64,000 nt of DNA. Source: Saprospiraceae bacterium. GTDB taxonomy: Bacteria > Bacteroidota > Bacteroidia > Chitinophagales > Saprospiraceae. The stretch's first letter is position 1. The number at the start of each line of letters is the position of its first letter. This document shows, one piece after another, positions 33,975 through 43,060 of this stretch. The stretch lies in contig JADJNW010000018.1 of the NCBI GenBank assembly GCA_016714085.1, positions 62,001 to 126,000 of the forward strand, written 5' to 3'. The notes beneath the pieces are model-generated. The model saw nothing but the letters and a program-made list of their open reading frames with translations, ran no database searches and was not told the origin of the DNA. Both the position numbers and the translations under genes were made by a program.

Positions 33975-36398
33975 ATGAAACTAAGCTTGACATCGATAGG
34001 ATGGATATTGTTGTTATCACTTTTATCTGTTGAAACGATACAGGCGCAGAGTGTTTATTTCTTTAGGGATAGCGACAAATCTGGTTACTATGACTCAGGC
34101 CTTGCTTTCAAAACATCCCCAAGTGAGATTGAACAAAACGGACCTAGTAACGACAAGATTCCAACGAGTACTGGTTTTGTTTTTCAGGGTGAGAATAGCT
34201 TGAAACTGCGCTGGACTTCTCGGGTTGGTGGTAATTGGGATGCCTTAGTAATTGCACCTGGCTTTCCGTTTCAAAATATCTCCCAGACCGATACGCTTTC
34301 TTTTTGGGTATATTCACCAAACGGACTCAGTAAAGAGTTTTTGCCGGTGATTTATATGGAAGGCGCTCCTGGCACGACCAAATCAAAGAAATATACTATC
34401 TCAGCCTATACCAATGACATACCAACTCAAACTTGGACGAAAATTAAAATTCCGTTGAGCGTCTTTTTTACTGACCCTAACCAAACAAACATCAATTTTA
34501 ATCAAATCAAAGCTATTATTTTTGGGCAGGGCATGGCAGATGCTACCGAGCATACGCTTTACATTGATGAGGTTCGTACATTCCGAAGCTCTGCCATTAT
34601 TCCTAATCCTCCAAGCGATTTGCGTGCCTTTGGCTACGATAGTCATGCGGAATTGCGCTGGAAAAACCCTGCCAATACTGGCTTAGACAATTATCGCATC
34701 TACCGCTCTGTCAATGGAGGCGATTTTCAGTTGATCAAATCGGTGAACAAAAGTGACACCTTATTCCTTGATTTTGTACGTCCTTTAGGAACAAACCTTA
34801 ATCTTGAATACGAAGTTTATGGGGTAAATGCTTCAGGCACAGAATCAAGCACTTCAGCGGCTGCCGCTACCGCCACTTTTGATATGAGCGACGAGGAGTT
34901 ACTCACGATGGTGCAGGAATACACCTTTCGCTATTTCTGGGATTTTGCACATCCTTTATCAGGGTTGGCGCGAGAGCGCAACACTTCCAATGATGTCGTG
35001 ACGATGGGCGGCTCAGGCTTTGGTGTCATGGCGATTCTGGTTGGCATCGAGCGAGGCTTTATTACAAAAGAGCAAGGATTGCAACGGCTTTTGAAAATTG
35101 TCAATTTTTTGGATAATGCTGATACTTTTCATGGGGCCTTCCCACATTGGATGAACGGCAACACTGGTAGTGTCGTGCCTTTCAGCACCCAAGATAATGG
35201 TGGCGATATCGTTGAAACGGCTTTCCTATTTGAAGGACTTTTGACCGTTCGTGAATATTTTGATGGCGATTCGGCGGACGAAATTGCTTTACGCAATAAG
35301 ATTACGACTATGTGGGAAGCGATTGAATGGAATTGGTATCGCAAGCAAAATCAAAATGTAATTTATTGGCATTGGTCACCGAATTTCAATTTTGCGATTA
35401 ACCTTCCAGTGCGCGGCTTTAATGAAACGCATATCATTTACTTATTGGCTTTGTCTTCGCCGACCAATGCTGTGCCTGCGAATTTATATACACAAGGTTG
35501 GGCTGGCAATCCTAATTATACCAATGGTAATACTTATTACGGCTTCAAACTGGACGTAGGTTTTGGAAATGGCGGGCCGCTATTCTTTTCCCATTATTCT
35601 TATATCGGTTTTGATCCTCGGTTCGTGCGCGACGCATATACGAATTATTTTATACGAAACCGCAATCATACGCTTATCAATCGAGCATACTGCATCGCCA
35701 ACCCTAAAGGCTATCCCGGTTATAACGAAGAATCATGGGGTTTGACTGCCAGTGATGATCCTCTAGTGGGTTACAAAGCACACGAGCCTTCTTCAGGCGG
35801 CGATAATGGCACAATCACGCCTACGGCAGCGCTTTCTTCCATGCCTTATACCCCAGAAGAATCCATCGCGGTGCTCAAGCATTTTTACAGGGATCGCGGT
35901 GCAAAACTCTGGGGCCCGATGGGTTTCTATGATGCCTTCAACGATGCGCAGAACTGGACGGCTTCTTCGTATTTGGCGATTGACCAGGGGCCTATTATTG
36001 ATATGATTGAAAACTATCGCACGCAACTATTGTGGAATAATTTTATGAAAAATCCTGAAATCACGGCGGGTTTACAAAAAGCAGGATTTACGCCTGATTC
36101 TACTTTGGTTTCGGCGGATGACTTTGCTATCAAAGATGTTTTAACGATTCATATTTTTCCGAATCCTGTTTTTGGTGCTGGCACTATTGAAATTGAGCAA
36201 TTACAAACTGCGAATGTAAGCATCGAATTGCTAGACAGCAAGGGGGCAGTTTTGCAAGCTTTGTTAGAAAATGAACAACTATTACCGGGTATCCATCGAA
36301 TGAAATTAGATACAAACACCTTGAACGACGGCATCTACTTCTTGCGAATTCGCAGCGACGAACAGCAACTAACGAAAAAAATTATCATTGCAAACTAA
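33975..36398 (+). CDS. PF10091 glucoamylase-like glycoside hydrolase with T9SS sorting domain
   Basis: 807 aa from ATG 33975 (signal peptide MKLSLTSIGWILLLSLLSVE ... QAQ). The frame runs back to 33891 without signal features. Order: jelly-roll CBM-like domain (about 25-200, ending YIDEVRTF), a fibronectin-III-like module (PPSDLRAFGYDSHAELRWKN), the PF10091 (alpha/alpha)6 catalytic domain (TFRYFWDFAHPLSGLARERN, SGFGVMAILVGIERGFIT, GGDIVETAFLFEGLLTVREY, GLTASDDP, IDQGPIIDMIENYRT), and a C-terminal T9SS type A sorting domain (IFPNPVFGAGTIEIEQ). PF10091 includes GH144 endo-beta-1,2-glucanases, but the DIVETAF variant differs from typical GH144, so bond specificity is open. Predicted to be surface-displayed or secreted. 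Confidence 0.88.
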   Translation: MKLSLTSIGWILLLSLLSVETIQAQSVYFFRDSDKSGYYDSGLAFKTSPSEIEQNGPSNDKIPTSTGFVFQGENSLKLRWTSRVGGNWDALVIAPGFPFQNISQTDTLSFWVYSPNGLSKEFLPVIYMEGAPGTTKSKKYTISAYTNDIPTQTWTKIKIPLSVFFTDPNQTNINFNQIKAIIFGQGMADATEHTLYIDEVRTFRSSAIIPNPPSDLRAFGYDSHAELRWKNPANTGLDNYRIYRSVNGGDFQLIKSVNKSDTLFLDFVRPLGTNLNLEYEVYGVNASGTESSTSAAAATATFDMSDEELLTMVQEYTFRYFWDFAHPLSGLARERNTSNDVVTMGGSGFGVMAILVGIERGFITKEQGLQRLLKIVNFLDNADTFHGAFPHWMNGNTGSVVPFSTQDNGGDIVETAFLFEGLLTVREYFDGDSADEIALRNKITTMWEAIEWNWYRKQNQNVIYWHWSPNFNFAINLPVRGFNETHIIYLLALSSPTNAVPANLYTQGWAGNPNYTNGNTYYGFKLDVGFGNGGPLFFSHYSYIGFDPRFVRDAYTNYFIRNRNHTLINRAYCIANPKGYPGYNEESWGLTASDDPLVGYKAHEPSSGGDNGTITPTAALSSMPYTPEESIAVLKHFYRDRGAKLWGPMGFYDAFNDAQNWTASSYLAIDQGPIIDMIENYRTQLLWNNFMKNPEITAGLQKAGFTPDSTLVSADDFAIKDVLTIHIFPNPVFGAGTIEIEQLQTANVSIELLDSKGAVLQALLENEQLLPGIHRMKLDTNTLNDGIYFLRIRSDEQQLTKKIIIAN

Positions 36399-36433
36399 CC
36401 TAACCATTCATTCACATACAAAAATTTATAAAC

Positions 36434-39169
36434 ATGATGAAGCGACTTATACTTACCTTAATTGGGCTTTCAGTTATGACCGCAATGGTCAGCGCCCAGG
36501 TAGTAATTGAAGATTTTGAAGGTGGTCCTAAATTGACTTGGAATCCCTTTGGTGATGGCACTTTCAATGGCGCAGTAGCTAATCCTCCTGACGCCGATCC
36601 ATTAGGAATCAATCCTAGTGCTGAAGTTGGTTCTTATACAAAATCTGGGGAACACGCTTTTAGCTTATTGATCGCTGTACTAGACCAGCCTTTGGATTTG
36701 ACGACGAACAACAAATTCAAAATTCAAGTAAATGCACCGGTAGCAACTTCCTTTATTTTCAAACTGGAAGGTACAGGCGAATTTCTTGAAAAAAGAGCCA
36801 ATATCGCTGTGCGCGACAAATGGATCGAGTACACTTTTGATATAAGTGCGGCTGCGAGCTTTACGACGATTACGAAGATTATTATCTTTTTTGATCCGGG
36901 CGTAATGACTAGCACTGATACTTATTTATTTGACAATATTGTAGCTTATCCTGCCGATGAATGTGCTGGCACAGTTCCTAACCCTGAGATTATCGATGAT
37001 TTTGAATGCCAACGCAATGCGACTTATGGAAACCCAGGGTATTACGATATTTCAGTTGTGGATAATCCGGATCCAAGTGGCATTAATACCAGTTCGCAAG
37101 TAGGACAATATCGTGATACATCGGGTGCTTTTCATGCCTTGGTGATTAATTATGATAATCCGATTGATCTGACTGCACGCAATTTTATTAAACTGAAAGT
37201 TTGGGCGCCTAAAGCTGGTAGGTTGTTAGTGAAATTTGAAGGAGGTACTTCTGGTGCAAAAGAAAAGGATGCCCAAATAACAGAGTTAAATAAATGGGTA
37301 GAATATACGATTGATTTTAGTGATCAAGCAGGTGCAAACCACAAGCAATTGGTTTTCTTCTTTAATGCAGGCGTTGCAGCTGAAGTGGGCGATATTTACT
37401 ATGTCGATGATATTCAATTAGTTCCGAAGCCTGCGCTAGCGCCACTGGAAGATTTTGAGCCACAAAAATTGACTTGGGAATCTTTGCAGAGCAACCCAAC
37501 CGTTTTCGGTACATTTAATGGCTCGATTACGAATCCAGATAAAACGGGCATCAATACAAGTGATAATGTAGGTTCTTATACCAAAGGATCTGCTATGGCA
37601 GGGGGATTGGAAGCATTTATAGGCGTAGTTGATCTTACAGAATTCCCTCAGCTTGATCTGCAAGTATGGGCACCAGAAGGGGCTACGAGTTTCACCATGC
37701 AATTGTCCAGCCCGTTGCAAGGCTTGAAATCTGTGACAAGAGATATTACCGAGACTCAAACTTGGACGCAGCTTTCTTTCAACTTTGAAGAATTCCAAAC
37801 GATCACCGATTTTGAAAGTGTACGCTTGATTTTTGACGAAGGTCTTGCTTCCACGGCCACTTGGTATTTTGACAATCTCCGTCAAGGTGGTGCTACGGTA
37901 GATCCTTGCGAAGGCACAGTAGCCAATCCAACTTTTGTAGATGACTTTGATTGTCAGCGAAATACAGAAACGACTACCAGTGCTTTGAAGGTTATTCCTA
38001 ACCCAAATCCTGGTGGCATCAATCCTGATCCGCTCGATAAAGTCGGTGAATATACCGATCCAATCGGAGAGCCTTTTGCAGCATTAGTCTATAACTATGG
38101 CGCAGCGGGTATCGATCTTTCTACTTTCAATCAGCTTTCTTTGAAAATATGGTCGTCTAAAGCCGTACCAATGGGCTACAAGCTTGAGGGCGGTACTTCA
38201 CCTGCTAAAGAAATTACTGATATGCCCATTACCACGACTAATGCCTGGGTCGAGTATGTAATTGACTTTAGCGATCAAGCAGCGGCAAACCATCAACGTT
38301 TGGTGATCTTCTTCAATTTTGCAGTAAGTAATACAGAAGCCGATGTTTACTATATTGACGACATTGAATGGAAGAGAAAACCAATCACAGGATGCGTATC
38401 TGATTTTGAAACCACAGCAACCTCGCTGCCAACATGGACTTATTTTGCGAATGGAGCTACTTTGAATCCGGTATTTGAGATTGTAGATAATCCAAATAAG
38501 AGTGGTGCCAACACAAGCGCCAAAGTTGGTATATTCCAGGAAGCTGCTGATGGCGAAACCTTTGCAGGTGCATTTGCCGATCCAACTGCACCATTATTAT
38601 TAGGTGCAAGCCGTACCGTTCGCATGAAGGTTTTGGCGGATGAGGCAAATACTTTTGTGCTGAAAATGGAAGGTGCGGTTGCTCCTGCTCCAAACTCCGG
38701 CGACATTATGGCAATGTACACAACTCCTGGTCAGTGGCAAGAATTGACTTGGGATTATGCCAAAACACAAGGAGGCGCTGATATTCCAGTTGGGTCTCAG
38801 TATAAGCGTGTTACGATCATTCCAAACTTTGGTGTAACGCCAACGGAAACAAAGAACTATTACTTTGACGATCTTACAATGGGTGAAGGCTCTTGCGCAG
38901 CGACGACGGGCATTTTCGATCCTGTTAAAGTAGAAGCATTGAAAGTGTATCCGAATCCGGCTTACAACGAAGTATTAGTAGAAGGTTCAGAAAATATTCA
39001 CCAGTTTGTAGTATTGAATGCGATTGGACAAAAAATGGCGATTGTACAGCCAAATGGTCAGTCCAATTTGAGCATTACGCTGAGTCATTTAGATAAAGGT
39101 ATGTACATCCTTGCCGGTTATGACGAAGCGGGCAGACTGATTGCCAATGCGCGTTTTGTAAAACAATAA
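36434..39169 (+). CDS. T9SS-secreted protein with five carbohydrate-binding-like modules
   Basis: 911 aa. Signal peptide (MMKRLILTLIGLSVMTAMVS AQ), then five related modules of about 150-170 residues. Each starts with a DF(E/D) signature (IEDFEGG, IIDDFECQRN, PLEDFEPQK, FVDDFDCQRN, CVSDFETT) and ends with YYxDDI-type strands (TYLFDNI, IYYVDDIQL, WYFDNLR, VYYIDDIEW, YYFDDLTM). This periodicity is typical of beta-jelly-roll carbohydrate-binding modules. Modules 2 and 4 are the closest pair. The C-terminus (LKVYPNPAYNEVLVEGSENI ... KGMYILAGYDEAGRL) is a T9SS sorting domain. No catalytic domain is seen, so it likely captures glycan at the cell surface for the neighbouring enzymes. A strong terminator follows. 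Confidence 0.85.
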   Translation: MMKRLILTLIGLSVMTAMVSAQVVIEDFEGGPKLTWNPFGDGTFNGAVANPPDADPLGINPSAEVGSYTKSGEHAFSLLIAVLDQPLDLTTNNKFKIQVNAPVATSFIFKLEGTGEFLEKRANIAVRDKWIEYTFDISAAASFTTITKIIIFFDPGVMTSTDTYLFDNIVAYPADECAGTVPNPEIIDDFECQRNATYGNPGYYDISVVDNPDPSGINTSSQVGQYRDTSGAFHALVINYDNPIDLTARNFIKLKVWAPKAGRLLVKFEGGTSGAKEKDAQITELNKWVEYTIDFSDQAGANHKQLVFFFNAGVAAEVGDIYYVDDIQLVPKPALAPLEDFEPQKLTWESLQSNPTVFGTFNGSITNPDKTGINTSDNVGSYTKGSAMAGGLEAFIGVVDLTEFPQLDLQVWAPEGATSFTMQLSSPLQGLKSVTRDITETQTWTQLSFNFEEFQTITDFESVRLIFDEGLASTATWYFDNLRQGGATVDPCEGTVANPTFVDDFDCQRNTETTTSALKVIPNPNPGGINPDPLDKVGEYTDPIGEPFAALVYNYGAAGIDLSTFNQLSLKIWSSKAVPMGYKLEGGTSPAKEITDMPITTTNAWVEYVIDFSDQAAANHQRLVIFFNFAVSNTEADVYYIDDIEWKRKPITGCVSDFETTATSLPTWTYFANGATLNPVFEIVDNPNKSGANTSAKVGIFQEAADGETFAGAFADPTAPLLLGASRTVRMKVLADEANTFVLKMEGAVAPAPNSGDIMAMYTTPGQWQELTWDYAKTQGGADIPVGSQYKRVTIIPNFGVTPTETKNYYFDDLTMGEGSCAATTGIFDPVKVEALKVYPNPAYNEVLVEGSENIHQFVVLNAIGQKMAIVQPNGQSNLSITLSHLDKGMYILAGYDEAGRLIANARFVKQ

Positions 39170-39185
39170 TTGCGGTTTAATAGCA

Positions 39186-39218
39186 AAAGCTGACAGGGCC
39201 TCGGGCCCTGTCAGCTTT
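39186..39218 (+). terminator. Strong hairpin after the binding protein
   Basis: A perfect 15-bp stem (AAAGCTGACAGGGCC, 39186-39200; complement 39204-39218) with a 3-base loop lies 16 bases after the stop at 39169. Downstream T-richness is modest. It may only attenuate, letting the binding protein be made in excess over the following genes of the locus. Confidence 0.65.
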
Positions 39219-39259
39219 CCAATTCTTTGGTGATTTTTTAATATTTAAAAACCGCGAGC

Positions 39260-40645
39260 ATGAGAAGCTTTTTATTTACAATCATATTATTGCTTTTGGG
39301 GATGTCTTGCAATCAGCAAACAACCTCTAATCCTCAGGTTCCAGCAAAAAATATAAAAACGACCAGCCTTGATTTAGACGATCTTCAACGTCGCACCTTC
39401 AATTATTTTTGGGAAACCGTAAATACTTACCCTTATCAAGTACTAGACCGTTATCCTAAGCTCAACTTTTCAAGTGTTGCAGCTACTGGCTTTGGCTTGA
39501 CCAGCTATATCGTAGGTGCAGAGCGGGGTTTCGTCACACGTGAGCAAGCTGCGGATCGTATTCTGAAAACCTTACAAGTTTTGCGCGATTTGCCTCAAGG
39601 GCCTGATTCTACTGGCATAAGCGGTTACAAAGGATTTTATTACCATTTTTTAACCTTGGATAAAGCCCTGCGCTACCAAAAAGTAGAACTTTCTACGATT
39701 GATACTGGCTTACTCATGGCTGGTGTGCTGAGTGCAATGAGTTATTTCGATGGGAATAATGAAACCGAGCGACAAATCCGCGATATTGCCGACTTCCTTT
39801 ATCGTCGGGTAGAATGGGATTGGGCGATGAATGACAAAGGCTCGATGAGTATGGGCTATCATCCTGAGCGTGGTTTTATTGATGCTTCCTGGCGTGGCTA
39901 TAATGAAGCAATGGTGTTGTTGATCATGGCAATTGCTTCACCTACACATCCTATCGCTCCTGAAAGCTGGGAAAAATGGACGTCTACCTACCAATGGGGA
40001 GAATATTATGGTCAGAAGCACGTGAACTTTGCGCCGCTTTTTGGGCATCAGTATTCGCATATGTATATTGATTTTCGGGGTATTCAGGATGAATATATGC
40101 GTCAAAAAGGAATTGATTATTTTGAAAATTCCAGACGCGCGACATACGCCAACTGGGCTTATTGCAAATCAAATCCTGGCGGTTATGTCGGTTATAGTGA
40201 TAAAGTTTGGGGGCTAACAGCTTGTGACGGTCCCGGCAATCAAAATAAAACAAATCCAAATATCTCTTTCTGGACATACCGCGCACGCGGCGCTTCTCAA
40301 TGGCATGTAGTAGATGATGGGACGATCTCGCCAACAGCTGCCGGAGGTTCAATTCCTTTTGCCCCTGAGATTTGCATTCCTGCTTTGGATGAAATGCACC
40401 GATTGTATGGTGAAAAATTATACGACAAGTACGGCTTCAAAGATGCTTTTAATCTGACGATTGAGTACGAAGATGGCACAAAAGGCTGGTTTGATACAGA
40501 TTATATTGGAATTGACCAAGGTCCAATTCTAATTCAGTTAGAAAATTATCGTTCGGAATTGGTCTGGAATATCATGAAAAAGAACAAATACATCGTGGAC
40601 GGCTTAAAAAAAGCTGGATTTACGGGTGGTTGGTTGGATAAATAA
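39260..40645 (+). CDS. PF10091/GH144-type glycoside hydrolase, lipoprotein
   Basis: 461 aa. Lipoprotein signal MRSFLFTIILLLLGMSC with acylated Cys17, so anchored to the periplasmic or outer face of the outer membrane. The single PF10091 catalytic domain has RRTFNYFWETVNTYPYQVLD, ATGFGLTSYIVGAERGFVTR, the acidic motif VELSTIDTGLLMAGVLSAMS, NEAMVLLIMAIASPTHP, KVWGLTACDGP and IGIDQGPILIQLENYRSELV. The ELSTIDT motif is the form found in GH144 endo-beta-1,2-glucanases such as those of Chitinophaga, so beta-1,2-glucan or a related beta-glucan is the best guess. The companion enzyme at 33975 has a different active-site variant. Confidence 0.88.
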   Translation: MRSFLFTIILLLLGMSCNQQTTSNPQVPAKNIKTTSLDLDDLQRRTFNYFWETVNTYPYQVLDRYPKLNFSSVAATGFGLTSYIVGAERGFVTREQAADRILKTLQVLRDLPQGPDSTGISGYKGFYYHFLTLDKALRYQKVELSTIDTGLLMAGVLSAMSYFDGNNETERQIRDIADFLYRRVEWDWAMNDKGSMSMGYHPERGFIDASWRGYNEAMVLLIMAIASPTHPIAPESWEKWTSTYQWGEYYGQKHVNFAPLFGHQYSHMYIDFRGIQDEYMRQKGIDYFENSRRATYANWAYCKSNPGGYVGYSDKVWGLTACDGPGNQNKTNPNISFWTYRARGASQWHVVDDGTISPTAAGGSIPFAPEICIPALDEMHRLYGEKLYDKYGFKDAFNLTIEYEDGTKGWFDTDYIGIDQGPILIQLENYRSELVWNIMKKNKYIVDGLKKAGFTGGWLDK

Positions 40646-40659
40646 TATTGTTATCAGTT

Positions 40660-40724
40660 ATTGGTTATCTGGCACTTTTCTCGCTTAATTAATTGCCCAA
40701 ATAACGGTTAACCGATAACCCAAT
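40660..40724. repeat. Imperfect inverted repeat between GH144-type and GH3 genes
   Basis: ATTGGTTATCTGG (40660-40672) pairs with ACCGATAACCCAAT (40711-40724) with small bulges, within the 94-base spacer. No T-run follows, so an internal mRNA hairpin or a decayed palindromic element is likelier than a terminator. Confidence 0.35.
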
Positions 40725-40739
40725 GTAAACTCCTTAGTT

Positions 40740-42965
40740 ATGAAACAATTATCAAAAATTTTAGTAGCAATTCTGTTGCTGTCTAATACGCTGCTTTCTG
40801 CCCAAAATAGGAGCGAAGCGGAGATTGATCATAAAATAGACTCCTTGCTGGCATTGATGACCCTGGAAGAAAAAGTAGGGCAACTTACGCTATTCACCAG
40901 TGACTGGGATGTAACAGGCCCAACGATCCGTGCTAACTACAAAAACGACATTCAATCGGGTCGCTGCGGCAATATTTTCAATGCACATACCGCCAAATAC
41001 AACCGAGAATTACAAAGAATTGCGGTAGAAGAAACACGCATGAAAATCCCATTGCTTTTTGGTTATGACGTGATCCACGGTTATAAAACGATTTTTCCAA
41101 TCCCTCTGGGAGAGGCGGCAAGCTGGGATTTGGCAGCTATTGAGAAAGGCTCAAGGATTGCAGCAATTGAAGCTACAGCAGCAGGTTTACATTGGACATT
41201 CGCTCCGATGGTAGACATCGCACGCGATCCTCGCTGGGGGCGCATCATGGAAGGTGCAGGCGAAGACCCTTATCTTGGTTCGCTCATTGCTGTCGCTAGG
41301 GTTCGAGGATTTCAGGGAGATGACATTAGCGCAAATAATACGATGTTGGCTTGTGTGAAGCACTTCGCAGCTTACGGTGCAGCCCAGGCCGGCCGTGATT
41401 ATCACACGGTAGATATGTCGGAACGGATGCTACGCGATCAATACCTGTCACCTTACAAAGCCGCCATTGACGCGGGTGCTTATACGGTGATGACTTCTTT
41501 TAATGAATACGATGGCGTGCCAGCTACAGGGAATTCCTTTTTACTCAGGGATATCTTGCGCGATGAATGGGGATTTAAAGGATTTGTGGTGACCGATTAT
41601 ACCTCGATCAATGAGATGATTCCACACGGAATTGTTGCGAATGAGAAAGAGGCCGGGGAACTGTCTTTAAATGCTGGCGTGGATATGGATATGCAGGGCG
41701 CAGTTTATTATAATTATCTAAAAGAATTATTGAAAGAAAACCGCATCAATATGGTCCAAATCGACCAGTCGGTGCGGTATATCCTGAGAACCAAGTACTT
41801 ACTCGGACTTTTTGATGACCCTTATCGCTACAGTGACGAAGCGCGTCAACAAAGATTATTATTAGCGCCAGAACACCAGGAAGCCGCTCGCGACGTGGCT
41901 CGCAAGTCAATTGTGCTATTAAAAAATGATAAAAATACTTTGCCGCTTTCCAAAAGTGTCAAAACCTTAGCGGTGATTGGGCCATTGGCAGATAATAAAA
42001 CTGAGCTCAAAGCAGCATGGTCGGGCGCAGGCGAAGACCAACATAGCGTCAGCCTTTTGACTGGGTTGAAAGATAAACTGGGTAATGGAGTTAAAATTAA
42101 TCATGCCCAGGGCTGCGATTTTGAAGGCACCGATAAATCAGGATTCAAGGCAGCGATAGACTTAGCGAAAAAATCAGATGTAGTGATCGTTGCTGTTGGT
42201 GAACGCGCTTCGATGAGCGGTGAAGCTGCTAGCCGTGCGCATATTACTTTGCCTGGGGTACAGTCGGATTTGATAAAAGAGTTGGTGGCTACTGGTAAGC
42301 CGGTGGTAGTAGTATTAATGAACGGCCGCCCTTTGGCAATCCCTGAGATCGATGCGATTGCTCCTGCAATTCTGGAAACCTGGTTCTTGGGAACACAAGC
42401 GGGGCCTGCTATTGCAGATGTGCTTTTCGGAGATTACAATCCAAGTGGTAAACTTCCTGTGACTTTTCCGCGCAACGAAGGGCAAATTCCGATTCATTAC
42501 AACATGAAAAACACGGGCCGTCCAATGGATCCTAACAACAAGTACACTAGTAAATACCTGGATTCGCCGAATACACCTTTGTACCCCTTTGGTTATGGAT
42601 TGAGTTACACCACTTTTACATATTCTGATATTAAAGTAAATAAAGAAGTTTTCACGCCACGCGAAGAGCTCAAAATCAATGTGACGGTGAGTAATACTGG
42701 CAAACGTGATGGGGAAGAAGTTGTACAATTGTATGTCCGGGATTTGGTAGGAAGTGTGACCCGACCCGTGAAGGAGTTGAAAGGCTTTCAAAAAATGATG
42801 CTAAAAGCAGGCGAATCAAAAGAAGTGACTTTTACCTTGACTGCAAATGATCTGAAATTCTACAATCGACAAATGAATTTTACATACGAACCTGGTGATT
42901 TTGAGCTCTTTATTGGAACGAATTCCGCTGATACAAAATCAAGGAAAGTGAAGTTAGTAGAATAA
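40740..42965 (+). CDS. bglX: Glycoside hydrolase family 3 beta-glucosidase (BglX-like)
   Basis: 741 aa exported enzyme that removes glucose from the non-reducing end of beta-gluco-oligosaccharides. Signal peptide MKQLSKILVAILLLSNTLLS. N-terminal GH3 barrel with MTLEEKVGQLTLFT, RDPRWGRIMEGAGEDPYLGS and CVKHFAAYGAAQAGRDYHTV. The catalytic nucleophile is Asp286 in GFVVTDYTSI. The GH3 C-terminal domain (KSIVLLKNDKNTLPLSKSVK) and a fibronectin-III-like C-terminal domain (PREELKINVTVSNTGKRDGE) follow. Length and layout match BglX. A Bacteroides thetaiotaomicron relative next to a GH144 enzyme acts on beta-1,2-gluco-oligosaccharides (from memory of the literature), which fits the context. Periplasmic location expected. 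Confidence 0.92.
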   Translation: MKQLSKILVAILLLSNTLLSAQNRSEAEIDHKIDSLLALMTLEEKVGQLTLFTSDWDVTGPTIRANYKNDIQSGRCGNIFNAHTAKYNRELQRIAVEETRMKIPLLFGYDVIHGYKTIFPIPLGEAASWDLAAIEKGSRIAAIEATAAGLHWTFAPMVDIARDPRWGRIMEGAGEDPYLGSLIAVARVRGFQGDDISANNTMLACVKHFAAYGAAQAGRDYHTVDMSERMLRDQYLSPYKAAIDAGAYTVMTSFNEYDGVPATGNSFLLRDILRDEWGFKGFVVTDYTSINEMIPHGIVANEKEAGELSLNAGVDMDMQGAVYYNYLKELLKENRINMVQIDQSVRYILRTKYLLGLFDDPYRYSDEARQQRLLLAPEHQEAARDVARKSIVLLKNDKNTLPLSKSVKTLAVIGPLADNKTELKAAWSGAGEDQHSVSLLTGLKDKLGNGVKINHAQGCDFEGTDKSGFKAAIDLAKKSDVVIVAVGERASMSGEAASRAHITLPGVQSDLIKELVATGKPVVVVLMNGRPLAIPEIDAIAPAILETWFLGTQAGPAIADVLFGDYNPSGKLPVTFPRNEGQIPIHYNMKNTGRPMDPNNKYTSKYLDSPNTPLYPFGYGLSYTTFTYSDIKVNKEVFTPREELKINVTVSNTGKRDGEEVVQLYVRDLVGSVTRPVKELKGFQKMMLKAGESKEVTFTLTANDLKFYNRQMNFTYEPGDFELFIGTNSADTKSRKVKLVE

Positions 42966-42981
42966 AATTTTTGCTACAAGT

Positions 42982-43040
42982 AGCAAGAAACAAGCGACAA
43001 GGTTATCGATAGCGTTTCTTGTGGCTGCTGCTTGCTTCTT
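42982..43040. repeat. Imperfect inverted repeat ahead of susC
   Basis: The AGCAAGAAACAAGCGACAAG segment at 42982-43001 is loosely complementary to the CTTGTGGCTGCTGCTTGCTTCTT-type segment at 43018-43040, just before the SusC ATG at 43061. It could fold in the leader mRNA. Related CAAGYTGCAAG-like arms occur at 24050-24100. Confidence 0.35.
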
Positions 43041-43060
43041 ATAAAATTAAACTTAAGCTG

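Noticed and set aside
42315..42791. 158-codon - strand ORF within the GH3 gene
   Set aside because: Shadow frame of an intact, motif-complete beta-glucosidase.
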